A stretch of 64,000 bases of DNA from Actinomycetes bacterium. GTDB taxonomy: Bacteria; Actinomycetota; Aquicultoria; Aquicultorales; Aquicultoraceae. Within the stretch, counting starts at the first letter, position 1. Every line of letters begins with the position of its first letter. This document shows, piece after piece, positions 42,515 to 52,412 of this stretch. Where the stretch lies: the NCBI GenBank assembly GCA_021794835.1, contig JAJYQA010000019.1:1-64000 (forward strand), read 5' to 3'. A program made the position numbers and the translations under genes. The notes beneath the pieces were generated by a model, which saw only the letters and a program-made list of their open reading frames with translations, did not search any database and was not told where the DNA came from.

Positions 42515-44575
42515 ATGAAGGACAAAGTTTCAAATATTAAGCCGCCCTGTGTTGTGGCGTGTCCGGTTCATGCAGATATCCAAACTTACGTCGGATACAT
42601 CGGCCAGGGAAGGTTTAAAGAAGCACTTGATGTGGTTCGCAGACGGTGCACGCTTCCCGGCTCACTGGGCAGGATCTGCAACCACCCGTGCGAGAGCGAG
42701 TGCCGCAGAAACAAAATCGACGAGGCGGTATCCATCCGCTCAATTAAAAGATTTGCGGCTGATGTCGGTATGGGCTTGCCGCACCCCGATCCTATTCCGA
42801 AAACCAAGGGGAAAAAGGTCGCTATCATCGGTGGCGGGCCGAGTGGACTGACCGCAGCCTATGACTTAGCAAAAGAAGGCTTTGATGTCACCATAATTGA
42901 AAAAAACGATGCTTGCGGAGGCGCTATTTATACCGGTGTACCCAAATACCGCTTACCTAAGGATATCGTTGCCTGGGATGTCGCGGCTATTGCATCTCTT
43001 GGCGTTGAGATAAAAACCAACACCGAGGTCGGGGAAGATATCTCCTTTGACAACCTCACCAAAGACTACGATGCGGTGCTGATTGCAATCGGGCTCTCGG
43101 TTAGCAGGGGTCTTCCCATTCCCGGGGCGGACGCTGAAGGCATCCTTCTAGCCCTTCCTTTCTTGAAAATGGTTAACTTTGATGATAACGCAAGGGTCGC
43201 TAAGCGGGTCGTCGTTATCGGCGGCGGCAATGTCGCAATCGACGTCGCCCGCTCGGCGAGAAGAATCGGCGCCGAGGATGTTAAAATATTCTGTCTCGAG
43301 TCGGATGAGGAGATGCCTGCCTCACCCTGGGAGATTGAGGAGGCCAAAGAAGAGGGAGTGCAGATGTTTCCCTCCTGGGGCCCCAAAGAGGTAGTTGTAA
43401 AAGACGGAAAAGTTGCCGGCATGATATTTATGCGGTGCCTATCCGTATTTGAGAATGGAATGTTCAGCCCCAAGTTCGATGAGTGTGAACTTACGCAAGT
43501 TGAGGCAGATAATATAATCTTTTCCATCGGCCAGGGGGCCGATGTCTCGGGTTTTTTAAATACCGAGCTCTCTGTTGATGAGCGAGGCCGCATTGCATTT
43601 AACCCTACAACCATGCAGACCAATATGAAAGGCGTATTTGCCTGCGGCGAAGTGGTAACCGGACCCGGAGCGGCGGTTGGCGCCATGAAGAGCGGCCACC
43701 GGGCCGCAACCGCAATCGCTAAGTACCTGGGCACCGGCAAGGTGTCTGCACTTCATATAAGCGAGCCTGAAGCAATTGACCAGATTCCCGACAGTATAGT
43801 AGATATGATAACAAAGCTGCCGCGCACACCAGTTAAGATGGCCAATCCGGTTGAGCGGGTCACCAATTTTGAGGAGATTGAATTTGGCTTTGATCAAAAG
43901 ACCGCGATGTTTGAGGCCCGCCGCTGCATGAGCTGCGGGGCCGGGGCCCAGATTATCGAGGAGAAATGCGCAGCGTGTCTTACCTGTGTAAGGGTTTGCC
44001 CGTACGGCGCGCCCTATGTAAGGGAGGCGCGGGCTGCAAACTTCACGCTTGAAAACTGCCAGGCCTGCGGCATCTGTGCCGCCGAATGCCCGGCACTTGC
44101 AATAGATATCAACCTAAACATAGATACCGACATTATGGGCCGGGCATCTCGCAGCCTGGACGAGCCTTTTATCACCGTATTTACCTGCCAGTACTCTGTC
44201 CCGGAGGTCTTGAACCCCGACACTGTAAAAACTACTCCCCCGGCCGGCGTAAACCAGGTAAGCATGTTGTGTAACAACCGCATCGATACCTTGCATATTC
44301 TGGCCGCCTTCGAGGCGGGGGCGGACGGTGTTTTAGTTGCCGCCTGCCCGGATGAAAAATGCCGGCACAACAAAGGTATCGACTGGCCAAAGATAAGGGT
44401 GGCCCGGGCAAAAGATACGCTAGATGAGATCGGGCTTGGCGCAGGCCGACTAGAGCTTGCCAAGGTTGCTAAAGGCTCGGCGGATGACCTGGCCGGGGCG
44501 ATCGATACTTTTAAAGAGAAAATAAAAGAGCTGGGGCCAAACCCGGCAAGTAGACAACTGACTCCGAGTAAGTAA
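42515..44575 (+). CDS. GltD-like flavoprotein fused to ferredoxin and MvhD domains
   Basis: A 686-residue electron-transfer protein. Residues about 10-68 are a 4Fe-4S domain of the DPD/GltD type (CVVACPVHADIQ, CNHPCESECRRN). An FAD site (VAIIGGGPSGLTAAYDL, near 108) and an NAD(P)-type site (RVVVIGGGNVAIDVARSARRIG, near 229) follow. Then come two 4Fe-4S motifs (CAACLTCVRVCP, CQACGICAAECP) and an MvhD-like domain (FTCQYS, MLCNNRID, AACPDEKCRHNKG). It lies directly ahead of metV-metF with 15 bases between. In some acetogens MetFV works with HdrABC-MvhD; here a single chain could replace those. No symbol is established. Confidence 0.85.
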   Translation: MKDKVSNIKPPCVVACPVHADIQTYVGYIGQGRFKEALDVVRRRCTLPGSLGRICNHPCESECRRNKIDEAVSIRSIKRFAADVGMGLPHPDPIPKTKGKKVAIIGGGPSGLTAAYDLAKEGFDVTIIEKNDACGGAIYTGVPKYRLPKDIVAWDVAAIASLGVEIKTNTEVGEDISFDNLTKDYDAVLIAIGLSVSRGLPIPGADAEGILLALPFLKMVNFDDNARVAKRVVVIGGGNVAIDVARSARRIGAEDVKIFCLESDEEMPASPWEIEEAKEEGVQMFPSWGPKEVVVKDGKVAGMIFMRCLSVFENGMFSPKFDECELTQVEADNIIFSIGQGADVSGFLNTELSVDERGRIAFNPTTMQTNMKGVFACGEVVTGPGAAVGAMKSGHRAATAIAKYLGTGKVSALHISEPEAIDQIPDSIVDMITKLPRTPVKMANPVERVTNFEEIEFGFDQKTAMFEARRCMSCGAGAQIIEEKCAACLTCVRVCPYGAPYVREARAANFTLENCQACGICAAECPALAIDINLNIDTDIMGRASRSLDEPFITVFTCQYSVPEVLNPDTVKTTPPAGVNQVSMLCNNRIDTLHILAAFEAGADGVLVAACPDEKCRHNKGIDWPKIRVARAKDTLDEIGLGAGRLELAKVAKGSADDLAGAIDTFKEKIKELGPNPASRQLTPSK

Positions 44576-44590
44576 AGGAGTTTAGAAGAT

Positions 44591-45250
44591 ATGATTGTAG
44601 CGGAACCAAAAACTCTTGATGAGATAAAAGCGATGACCGATAAATTCGACCGGATATTAATGGTTGGATGTGGCACCTGCACGACCGTGAGCCTAACCGG
44701 CGGCGAGCGTGAGGTAAACCTTATGGCAACCGCGCTACGCCTTGCAAGAAAGGTCGAGGGAAAGGAAATCGAGATCGGCGAGCAGACGATCCTTCGCCAG
44801 TGCGATTTTGAGTATATCGACGAACTCAAAGATGCCGATAGTTACCAGGCCATAGTATCTTTTGCCTGCGGGGCGGGTATCCAGGGCTTGGCAAGAAAGT
44901 TTGTGGGTAAGCCGGTCCTTCCCGGTGTGAACACCCAGTTTATTGGGTTTAATGAGGAGTATGGCTACTTTACCGAACAGTGCAAGGCCTGCGGAGACTG
45001 TATCCTTCATCTAACCGGCGGCATCTGCCCCGTCGCCCGCTGCGCCAAAGGACTACTTAACGGTCCCTGCGGCGGCACTAATAACGGCAAGTGTGAAATA
45101 AGCAAAGACAAGGATTGCGCCTGGGTTTTAATCTACAACCAACTTGAGAGGTTGGGCAACCTCAAGCAGTTCAAGAAGATAATGGCCCCGAAAGATTTCT
45201 CGAAAGCAGGCAATATCCGTACGATGGATTTGCGCAAAGCAGGCGATTAA
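44591..45250 (+). CDS. metV: MetV, partner subunit of methylene-THF reductase
   Basis: A 219-residue zinc and iron-sulfur protein of the MetV family. An N-terminal fold has GCGTCTTVSLTGGE and CDFEYIDEL, and the C-terminal cysteine block reads CKACGDCILHLTGGICPVARCAKGLLNGPCGG...GKC. MetV binds MetF and in acetogens is needed for methylene-THF reduction, passing electrons from ferredoxin-like donors. It is followed by metF after one base and preceded by the flavoprotein-MvhD gene, so the three should form one complex. Confidence 0.92.
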   Translation: MIVAEPKTLDEIKAMTDKFDRILMVGCGTCTTVSLTGGEREVNLMATALRLARKVEGKEIEIGEQTILRQCDFEYIDELKDADSYQAIVSFACGAGIQGLARKFVGKPVLPGVNTQFIGFNEEYGYFTEQCKACGDCILHLTGGICPVARCAKGLLNGPCGGTNNGKCEISKDKDCAWVLIYNQLERLGNLKQFKKIMAPKDFSKAGNIRTMDLRKAGD

Positions 45251-45251
45251 G

Positions 45252-46118
45252 ATGGGATTTAAAGAAGCTCTGGCAAACGGAGAATTCGTCGTAACGGCTG
45301 AAGTTGGCCCGCCTAAAGGGACCGACATCTCCGGGATGGTTCACCATGTAAAAATGCTAAAAGATAAAGTGCACGCACTGAATGTAACCGATAACCAAAG
45401 CGCGGTCATGCGCGTCTCAACTATTGCGATAACTAAGGTATTGCTCGATCTTGGTGTAGAGCCCATCTTTCAGATGACCTGTCGTGACCGCAACCGCTTA
45501 GGCTTACAATCCGACCTGCTTGGGGCGGCTATATTTGGTGTCAAAAATGTGCTTGCTCTAACCGGGGATCACACGATGCTTGGCGATCACAAAGAGGCCA
45601 AGCCGGTCTTTGATCTTGAGTCGGTTCAGCTCTTGCAGGTTATCAACCAGCTAAATGAAGGCTATGATATGGCGGGAAACGAACTTCAGGGCAAAACCGA
45701 CTTCTTTGCCGGTGCGATTATAACGCCGGAGGCAAACCCGCTTGAGCCGCAGTTTGCCAAGTTTGAGAAGAAGGTCGAGGCGGGCGCGAAATTTTTCCAG
45801 ACCCAGGCGGTCTACGACTTAAAGAAATTTCATTCCTTTATGGGGCGTGCAGGCAAATATGACGTGCCGATTCTTGCCGGTATCTTACTTCTAAAGTCTG
45901 CCGGCATGGCCAAGTATTTAAACAAATTTGTGGCCGGAATATCCGTTCCCGACGAGTTGATCCAGGAGCTGGCTAACACAGATAAGCCGCTTGAGAAAGG
46001 AATTGAGATCGCCGGGCGGCAGATCCGCGAGCTAAGGCAAGTCTGCGCCGGCGTACACGTTATGGCGATCGGCGCAGAAGACAAAGTGCCCGCGATATTG
46101 GAAGCTGCTGGTCTATAG
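45252..46118 (+). CDS. metF: Methylenetetrahydrofolate reductase
   Basis: A 288-residue FAD-containing TIM barrel that reduces methylene-THF to methyl-THF. Segments such as FVVTAEVGPPKGTDISG, NVTDNQSAVMRVS, MTCRDRNRLGLQSDLLGA and VLALTGDHTMLGDH match the family. The short length without an N-terminal extension is typical for bacterial MetF that works with MetV. The methyl group goes on to AcsE. Confidence 0.95.
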   Translation: MGFKEALANGEFVVTAEVGPPKGTDISGMVHHVKMLKDKVHALNVTDNQSAVMRVSTIAITKVLLDLGVEPIFQMTCRDRNRLGLQSDLLGAAIFGVKNVLALTGDHTMLGDHKEAKPVFDLESVQLLQVINQLNEGYDMAGNELQGKTDFFAGAIITPEANPLEPQFAKFEKKVEAGAKFFQTQAVYDLKKFHSFMGRAGKYDVPILAGILLLKSAGMAKYLNKFVAGISVPDELIQELANTDKPLEKGIEIAGRQIRELRQVCAGVHVMAIGAEDKVPAILEAAGL

Positions 46119-46197
46119 AAAGGGTCCAGGGGATTGTCATAGCAGCGAAGCGTAGTCGAAGAATCTAAGTAATTTATCTATTTTAGGATGATATAGA

Positions 46198-47001
46198 TTG
46201 AAAATAGCCATAACCGGCAAAGGCGGAGTCGGAAAGACGACCATCGCGGCTGGATTAGCCAGGTACCTGGCAAAAGAGGGATATAAAGTAATTGCTATCG
46301 ATGCCGACCCAGATGCAAATCTTGCGGCGGCTTTAGGTATAGATTCGGAGCAGGCGATAGGTATTACCCCGATTGCCCGGATGAACGAGTTAATTGCGGA
46401 GCGAACCGGTGCACAGCCCGGAACGATTGGCGGATACTTCAAGCTAAACCCAAGAGTTGACGACATACCCGATAGCTTAAGCATCGACGCCAACGGGATC
46501 AAGCTTCTTGTTTTAGGCACCGTTGAAAAAGGCGGCAGCGGCTGTATCTGCCCGGAGAGCACGCTTTTAAGGGCACTGTTAAAGCATGTTATCGTGCGAC
46601 GAAACGAGGCGGTCATCCTTGATATGGAAGCCGGCATCGAGCACCTGGGACGAGGTACTGCCGAGTCGGTAGACGCCCTCCTGGTCGTTATCGAGCCGGG
46701 CCAGCGAAGCGTGCAGACTGCAAGAGCAATCGAGAAGCTGGCAAACGATCTATCCATAAAGAAGATTTTTCTTGTCTTAAACAAGCTTCACAATCAGGAC
46801 GAGGAAGAACGGCTTAAAACGTATCTGCCCGACCTTCCGATAATCGGTACAGTCGCCGAACGCGACTCGATTAGGCTGGCCGACCTGGACGGCAAGTCGC
46901 CGTTTGATATAGATGAGTCATTTGTTGATGATATCGCGAAGATCAAGGCAAATCTTGATCGCGTGCTTGACGAGGACGCAGTGGAAGGAATCAGAAACTA
47001 G
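46198..47001 (+). CDS. cooC: CooC-type nickel-insertion ATPase, copy 2
   Basis: A 267-residue ATPase starting at TTG. Deviant Walker A GKGGVGKTTIAAG near residue 7, DADPDANLAAALG, and the metal-binding C-x-C (SGCICPES near 120). The DMEAGIEHLGRGTA segment follows. It matches CooC/AcsF proteins more closely than copy 1 at the N-terminus. It probably matures CODH or ACS nickel sites. The upstream spacer (46119-46197) repeats the AGGGTCCAGG phrase also seen at 35840 and 42486. Confidence 0.9.
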   Translation: MKIAITGKGGVGKTTIAAGLARYLAKEGYKVIAIDADPDANLAAALGIDSEQAIGITPIARMNELIAERTGAQPGTIGGYFKLNPRVDDIPDSLSIDANGIKLLVLGTVEKGGSGCICPESTLLRALLKHVIVRRNEAVILDMEAGIEHLGRGTAESVDALLVVIEPGQRSVQTARAIEKLANDLSIKKIFLVLNKLHNQDEEERLKTYLPDLPIIGTVAERDSIRLADLDGKSPFDIDESFVDDIAKIKANLDRVLDEDAVEGIRN

Positions 47002-47049
47002 ATACTAGCTTCTAGATAGTTAGCTTGACTCACGGAAGGAGAAACAAGG

Positions 47050-47859
47050 ATGCTTATAATCGCTGAGAAAATTAACATCATGTCGAAAACAATTGGCCCG
47101 GCAATGAGAGAGCGTAATGCAAAGCCGATCCAGGATCTCGCAATTGCTCAAGTTCAAGGCGGGGCAAAGTCGCTGGACCTTAACCTTGGACCAGGGACAA
47201 AAGACGGCCCGGAGATGATGGAGTGGCTGGTTAAAACCGTGGAAGAGGTTGTAGACGGCAGTATCCAGCTCTGTCTCGACACGAAAAACATTGTCGCCAT
47301 GGAGGCAGGGCTAAAAGTTGTCACTAAGCACAAACCGATGATCAACTCGACTAACGCCGACCCGGATGTACTGGATCAGTACATGCCGATGGCCGCTACT
47401 TACGATGCCGACATCATCGCGCTTGCGATGACTTCCGCAGGTATTCCTCGTGACCATAACGAGCGTCTTGAAAATGCCGCGATGATTATGATGAAAGCCA
47501 TGGAGCACGGCGTTGGCCTCGACAGGATATATCTCGATCCTCTAGTATTGCCAATCGGCGTGGCACAGCAGGATGCAATGGAGGTCGTCGAGACCATCCG
47601 CAGTTTCCAGGTCCTAAATGACCCACCGATGAAATCAGTCGTAGGTTTAAGTAATATCTATAACGGAACACCAAAAGAACTTCACAGCCGCTTTGGCTAC
47701 ACATTCCTTACAATGCTGGGTGCTGCCGGCCTAACCGCTGCTATTGCCGACTCACTTGATAAGGACCTCATGGCTGTTGCAAGAACAATCGAGGTGCTCA
47801 AGAACCAGATGCTCTACGCGGCATCCTATGTGGACGATATATTAGCGTCGAAAGTTTAG
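47050..47859 (+). CDS. acsE: Methyl-THF:corrinoid protein methyltransferase
   Basis: A 269-residue TIM-barrel methyltransferase. MLIIAEKINIMSKTIGPAMRERN at the start, GAKSLDLNLGPG, the MINSTNADPDVL segment with the folate-binding Asn, and VVGLSNIYNGTP match AcsE. It moves the methyl from methyl-THF to Co(I) in AcsCD. An ACGGAAGGAGAAA ribosome site is present. It follows the second cooC and precedes fdhA. Confidence 0.95.
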   Translation: MLIIAEKINIMSKTIGPAMRERNAKPIQDLAIAQVQGGAKSLDLNLGPGTKDGPEMMEWLVKTVEEVVDGSIQLCLDTKNIVAMEAGLKVVTKHKPMINSTNADPDVLDQYMPMAATYDADIIALAMTSAGIPRDHNERLENAAMIMMKAMEHGVGLDRIYLDPLVLPIGVAQQDAMEVVETIRSFQVLNDPPMKSVVGLSNIYNGTPKELHSRFGYTFLTMLGAAGLTAAIADSLDKDLMAVARTIEVLKNQMLYAASYVDDILASKV

Positions 47860-47907
47860 GTACTCTGTCGATAATATAGCTAACTACAAAGTCGGCAGGA
47901 GGATTTA

Positions 47908-50900
47908 ATGTCGTATATCCAACTTCAGTTCGATGAGGTCTGTGTCGCGGCCCGTCGCGGGCAGACGGTGCTTGAGGCAGCGCTGGAAAACGGGATACAT
48001 ATACCTTATCTCTGCCATGACCCCCGATTGAAACCGACCGGTGGATGCGGGCTATGTCTGGTTGAGATCGATAACGTGGTCCAGAAGGCCTGCACGACAA
48101 GGGTCGTCGACGGTATGCATGTAAAAACCAAAAGCGACACCATAATCGAGCGCCGGAAAAAGAGGTTGGACGAGATTTTTGCCGATCACTGGGCCGACTG
48201 CATTGCCCCGTGCACCCTGGCGTGCCCCGCCGGAACGGATGCGCAGGCGTACATCGGTCTGATCGCCCAGAAACGGTATCGCGATGCGGTAATATTCATC
48301 AAGCAAACCAACCCCATGCCGTCGGTTATCGGGCGTATCTGTACCAGACCGTGTGAGGATAGCTGCCGTAGGAACCTGGTTGACGAGAGAGTATCCATCT
48401 GCTTTTTAAAGCGGTTTGTAGCCGATAAAGATATTAAATCCGCCGACATGTTTAAACCTGAGATGAAGCCATCGTCCGGTAAAAAGGTGGCAATAATCGG
48501 TGGCGGTCCCGCCGGTCTCTCTGCCGCTTACTACCTTACTATTGAGGGCCATAAGGCGATTATATTTGAGGCCATGCCAAAACTTGGCGGCATGCTTCGC
48601 TACGGCATACCTGCATACCGCCTGCCCAAAGATGTGCTTGATCGGGAGATCGCAACCATAACCAATCTGGGCGTTGAGGTAAAAACCAACCAGGCTCTTG
48701 GCAGGGATTTTACCCTTGAGGATTTAAGGCGCGACTTTGATGCTGTTTTCCTGGGGATAGGGGCCCAGAAGGGTGTAAATCTTGGCATTTCAGGAGAGGA
48801 TTCCGAGGGTGTCCTAAGCGGAGTCGGCTTCCTGCGGGATATCGGGCTTGGTAAAAAAATTAAGTTAGGTGAGCGGGTTGCGGTCATTGGCGGCGGAAAT
48901 ACCGCGATCGATGCCGCAAGAAGCGCGCTTCGCCTGGGTGCAAAGGAAGTAAATCTAATCTATCGCCGTTCCCGCAATGAGATGCCCGCACATGATATAG
49001 AAATAGAGGAGGCCGAACACGAGGGCGTAAAGCTTACACTGCTTGCAAGCCCGACCGATGTGCTCGGCAACGGCAGGGTAGAGGGCTTAAGATGCATCCG
49101 CATGGTCTTAGGCAGGCCGGATGAGTCGGGCAGGCGCAGGCCGGAGCAGGTAACCAGCTCCGAGTTTGTCGTCGATGTGGATACGGTCATTGCCGCTATC
49201 GGCCAGGCCGTTGACGGTAGCTCACTGAACGGCGTCATGAGCGATAGGAAACGCATCGCGGTAGACCCATCCACCATGCAATCGGGCGTAGAAGGCGTAT
49301 TTGCCGGGGGTGATGCGGTAACCGGACCGAACACGGCAATCGATGCGATCGCTGCCGGGAGAAAAGCGGCCTTGGCGATCATCAAGTACCTCAGTGGTGA
49401 GAAGATCGATTTGGGCCCGGATAAACCATTTAGCGCGGTTAAAACAGGTGTAACCCGCGAAGACTTACCCCAAAGAGAAGTAATAAGGCGTGTAGCCATG
49501 CCGGCGATTCCACTATCTAAGAGGGATAACTTTGATGAGGTTGAGCTGGGGTATTCCGAGAAGCAGGCTCTTGAAGAGGCTATGCGCTGTATGGAATGCG
49601 GTTGCATTAAACAGAACCAGTGCCATTTGAGAAAACTTGCTATTAAGTACGAGATCGAGCCAAATCTCGATGGCAAGTCCATGCGCCACTTTACGATAGA
49701 CGACCACCATCCGGTAATTTTGAGGGATATGAACAAATGTATACGCTGTCAGAACTGCGTAAATATCTGCGGTGAGGTTGTACAGGCCGATGCGCTGGTC
49801 TACGACGAGATAAACGACCAGATTACAACGGCGGGCGGCATGCCGCTTATCGAGACGAGCTGCGAAGCGTGTGGCCAGTGCTTATCTGTATGTCCAACGG
49901 CCGCTATGATTGGAAACAGGCAGGATTTTACCAGGGAATATTTCTGGCCTCCAAAGGTGGTTGAGACTACATGCGGCTACTGCGGTGTGGGTTGCCAGAT
50001 GGAGTTGAACATCGATGGGGCCGGAAAGGTATTTAGGGTTACCAGCAAGTCGGGCCGCGGTGTAAACGAAGGAAATCTTTGCGCCAAAGGTCGCTTTGGC
50101 TTCAAGTTCATCAGCCATCCGGATAGGCTAACATCGCCGCTTATCAAGAAGGACGGCCAGTTTGTTAAAGCATCCTGGGATGAGGCGATAAACCTTATTG
50201 CGACAAAACTATTTGAGATAAAAGAGGCTTACGGCCCTGATTCAATAGCCGGTCTGGCCTCCGCGAGATGCACCAACGAGGAGAATTACCTCTTCCAAAA
50301 ATTTATGCGCGCCGTGATCGGCACAAACAACATCGACCACTGCGCCAGGTTATGACACTCACCAACAATAGCCGGTCTGGCTAAGGCGTTCGGTACTGGT
50401 GCGATGACTATGTCGGTTGAAGACATCGAGGACGCAAAAGTCATCCTTGTCATCGGATCAAATACGACCGACGCTCATCCAATCATCGGGTACCACATCA
50501 TGCAGGCGGTAACCAAGCATGGCGCACGTCTTATTGTTATCGATCCCAGACGCACGAAGCTCGTTGAGTTTGCCGATGTGTGGCTTAGCCCAAAACCGGG
50601 AACCGATGTTGCTTTATTAAACGCGATGATGAACGTAATCCTTGAAGAGGGTCTTCACGATGAGAGCTTTATCGAACAAAGAACCGAAGGTTTTGAAGAT
50701 CTAAAAGCGATTCTTCCGGAGTGCAGCCCGGAGGATGTTGAAAAAATTACCGGAGTTTCTGCATATGATATAAGAGCCGCCGCAAGGCTTTACGCCGGGG
50801 AGGGAAGGGCCTCGATATTTTACACCATGGGAATCGCCCAGCACACATCGGGAACGGATAACGTCCTTGCACTTGCAAACCTTGCTATGATGACAGGGAA

Positions 50901-51987
50901 CGTCGGCCGACGCGGCGCCGGTGTAAACCCGCTTAGAGGACAAAACAACGTGCAGGGCGCCTGCGACATGGGCGCGCTACCCGATGTATTTACCGGCTAC
51001 CGCAGGGTAGATAACGACAAGGCGCGTGTAAAATTTGCCGAGCGATGGGGCGTTGACCTATCCAACAAACCAGGACTGACCCTTACCGAGATTAACGATA
51101 TGGCGATGGAGGGCAAGGTCAAGGCGATCTATATAATGGGCGAGAATCCGGTTGTATCCGATCCGGATACCAAACATGTAAGAGAATCGCTTAAAAAATT
51201 GGACTTCTTGGTCGTTCAGGATATCTTCTTAACCGAGACCGCTGAATATGCCGACGTAGTGCTCCCGGGCGCATCCTTTGCTGAAAAAGACGGTACATTT
51301 ACAAACACCGAGCGCAGGGTTCAAAGGGTAAGAAAAGCGACCGAGCCGCCCGGTAAGGCAAAGGCAGACTGGCAGATTATATCCGAGATCGCCATCGCGT
51401 TAAGATATCCAATGAAATATAACTCCGCTGAGGAGATAATGTCTGAGATACGCGAGCTCACGCCGACATACGCGGGCATTACCTATGATAGATTGGATCT
51501 TTTGGGGGGCCTGCAGTGGCCGTGTCCAACAGAGGGTCATCCGGGTACGCGCATGCTTCACACAGAGAACTTCTTCCACGGCAAAGGCCTCTTTACACCG
51601 ACACGCTACAGGCTGCCGGCAGAAGAGCCCGACAGCGAGTATCCGCTGATTTTAACCACCGGTCGAAATGCCTGGCAGTACCATACGCGCACAATGACTG
51701 GAAAGTCCGAAGGTCTAAATGCGCTTGCACCGGACAACTTTATAGAGATAAATCCAGTAGATGCCAAGAAATATGGTCTGGTGGCGGATGAGATGGTTGT
51801 GGTGGCAAGCCGACGCGGTCGCGTAGTAGCCAGGGCTCTAGTAACTGACAAAGTCAGACCGGGCGTTATCTTCATGCCTTTCCACTATGCCGAGTCGGCG
51901 GCAAACGAACTTACCAATACGGCAATCGATCCCGTAGCTAAGATACCTGAACTAAAAGTTTGCACTGTTAAGCTGGAGAAAACGTAG
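47908..51987 (+). CDS. fdhA: Selenocysteine formate dehydrogenase fused to a GltD-like flavoprotein
   Basis: A single frame from ATG 47908 to TAG, 1359 residues, with an in-frame TGA at 50353-50355 that is read as selenocysteine (ARL-U-HSPTIAGLA), the usual site in FdhA. Domains: [2Fe-2S] (Cys36, 47, 50, 62), a GltD-type 4Fe-4S domain (CIAPCTLACPAG, CTRPCEDSCRRN), FAD and NAD(P) sites (VAIIGGGPAGLSAAYYL, VAVIGGGNTAIDAAR), 4Fe-4S motifs (CIRCQNCVNIC, CEACGQCLSVCP), then the molybdopterin part starting TTCGYCGVGC. It reduces CO2 to formate, the first step of the methyl branch; the fused flavoprotein probably links it to NAD(P)H and perhaps ferredoxin. Stop-codon callers will split it in two at the TGA. 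Confidence 0.94.
50353..50382 (+). promoter_or_regulatory. Bacterial SECIS element in fdhA
   Basis: Starting 15 bases after the TGA, TAGCC (50369-50373) and GGCTA (50379-50383) form a stem with loop GGTCT (50374-50378). The loop begins 18 bases after the UGA, and both distance and loop sequence match the Escherichia coli fdhF SECIS, which binds SelB. Confidence 0.9.
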
Positions 51988-52074
51988 TTATAAAGTATAT
52001 CGATCACCTCTTAGCAGTACAACCAGTCTACTAGTAAGACTTGCCCGCGGGTGTCATTAATGATAACCTGAAGT

Positions 52075-52193
52075 TTAACGCTGAATTCTCAAAAAGAAGC
52101 GGGGAAACCACCTTTGGGGTGAATCGGCATCTGTTAGATGCCGTAGGGTACCTTCAACCCGAACCCGTCAGCTAACCTCGTAAGCGTTGAAGG
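52075..52193 (+). ncRNA. Cyclic-di-AMP riboswitch (ydaO/yuaA type)
   Basis: The closing stem pairs AACGCT (52077-52082) with AGCGTT (52183-52188). Between them stand the conserved GGGGAAACCACC, TTTGGGGTGAATC, GTAGGG and CCCGAACCCGTCAGCTAACC then TCGTAAGCG blocks of the ydaO family. It lies 220 bases before ablA. A possible expression platform is AGGGGTG (52191-52197) pairing with CACCCCT (52245-52251), but no T-run follows. High c-di-AMP normally turns such switches off. The other parts of 51988-52412 hold only the mini-ORF listed next. Confidence 0.88.
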
Positions 52194-52348
52194 GGTGTAT
52201 TCGACATCGGATACATTGGAAATTTATCTTTCCACCAGTTTCAGCACCCCTGTAGAAAAAAGTAAAAATTAAACAAAATAATCTCTTAAGAAGATATCCG
52301 TGCTGGCATATATTTTGCTATTGCCTGAAAACAATCGAGGAGGTCGTA

Positions 52349-52366
52349 ATGTGTACTTTTAAGTAA
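52349..52366 (+). CDS. Five-codon leader ORF
   Basis: A strong ribosome site (CGAGGAGG, 52336-52343) precedes ATG-TGT-ACT-TTT-AAG-TAA, which encodes MCTFK. It lies between the c-di-AMP riboswitch and ablA. The site is better spaced than that of ablA itself (GAGGAG ends one base before its ATG). It may be a leader peptide, a translational enhancer or a chance leftover. Confidence 0.35.
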   Translation: MCTFK

Positions 52367-52412
52367 TAACCGCATATTAGCTACATTCATCGGACAGTCT
52401 ATCTAAGAGGAG

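Noticed and set aside
44014..44829. 271-residue minus-strand frame across the flavoprotein and metV
   Set aside because: Serine-rich shadow translation of real plus-strand genes.
50353..50355. In-frame stop that would split the formate dehydrogenase into two genes or make it a pseudogene
   Set aside because: It is at the known selenocysteine position of FdhA, is followed by a SECIS hairpin with the correct loop and distance, and the same frame continues with conserved FdhA sequence.
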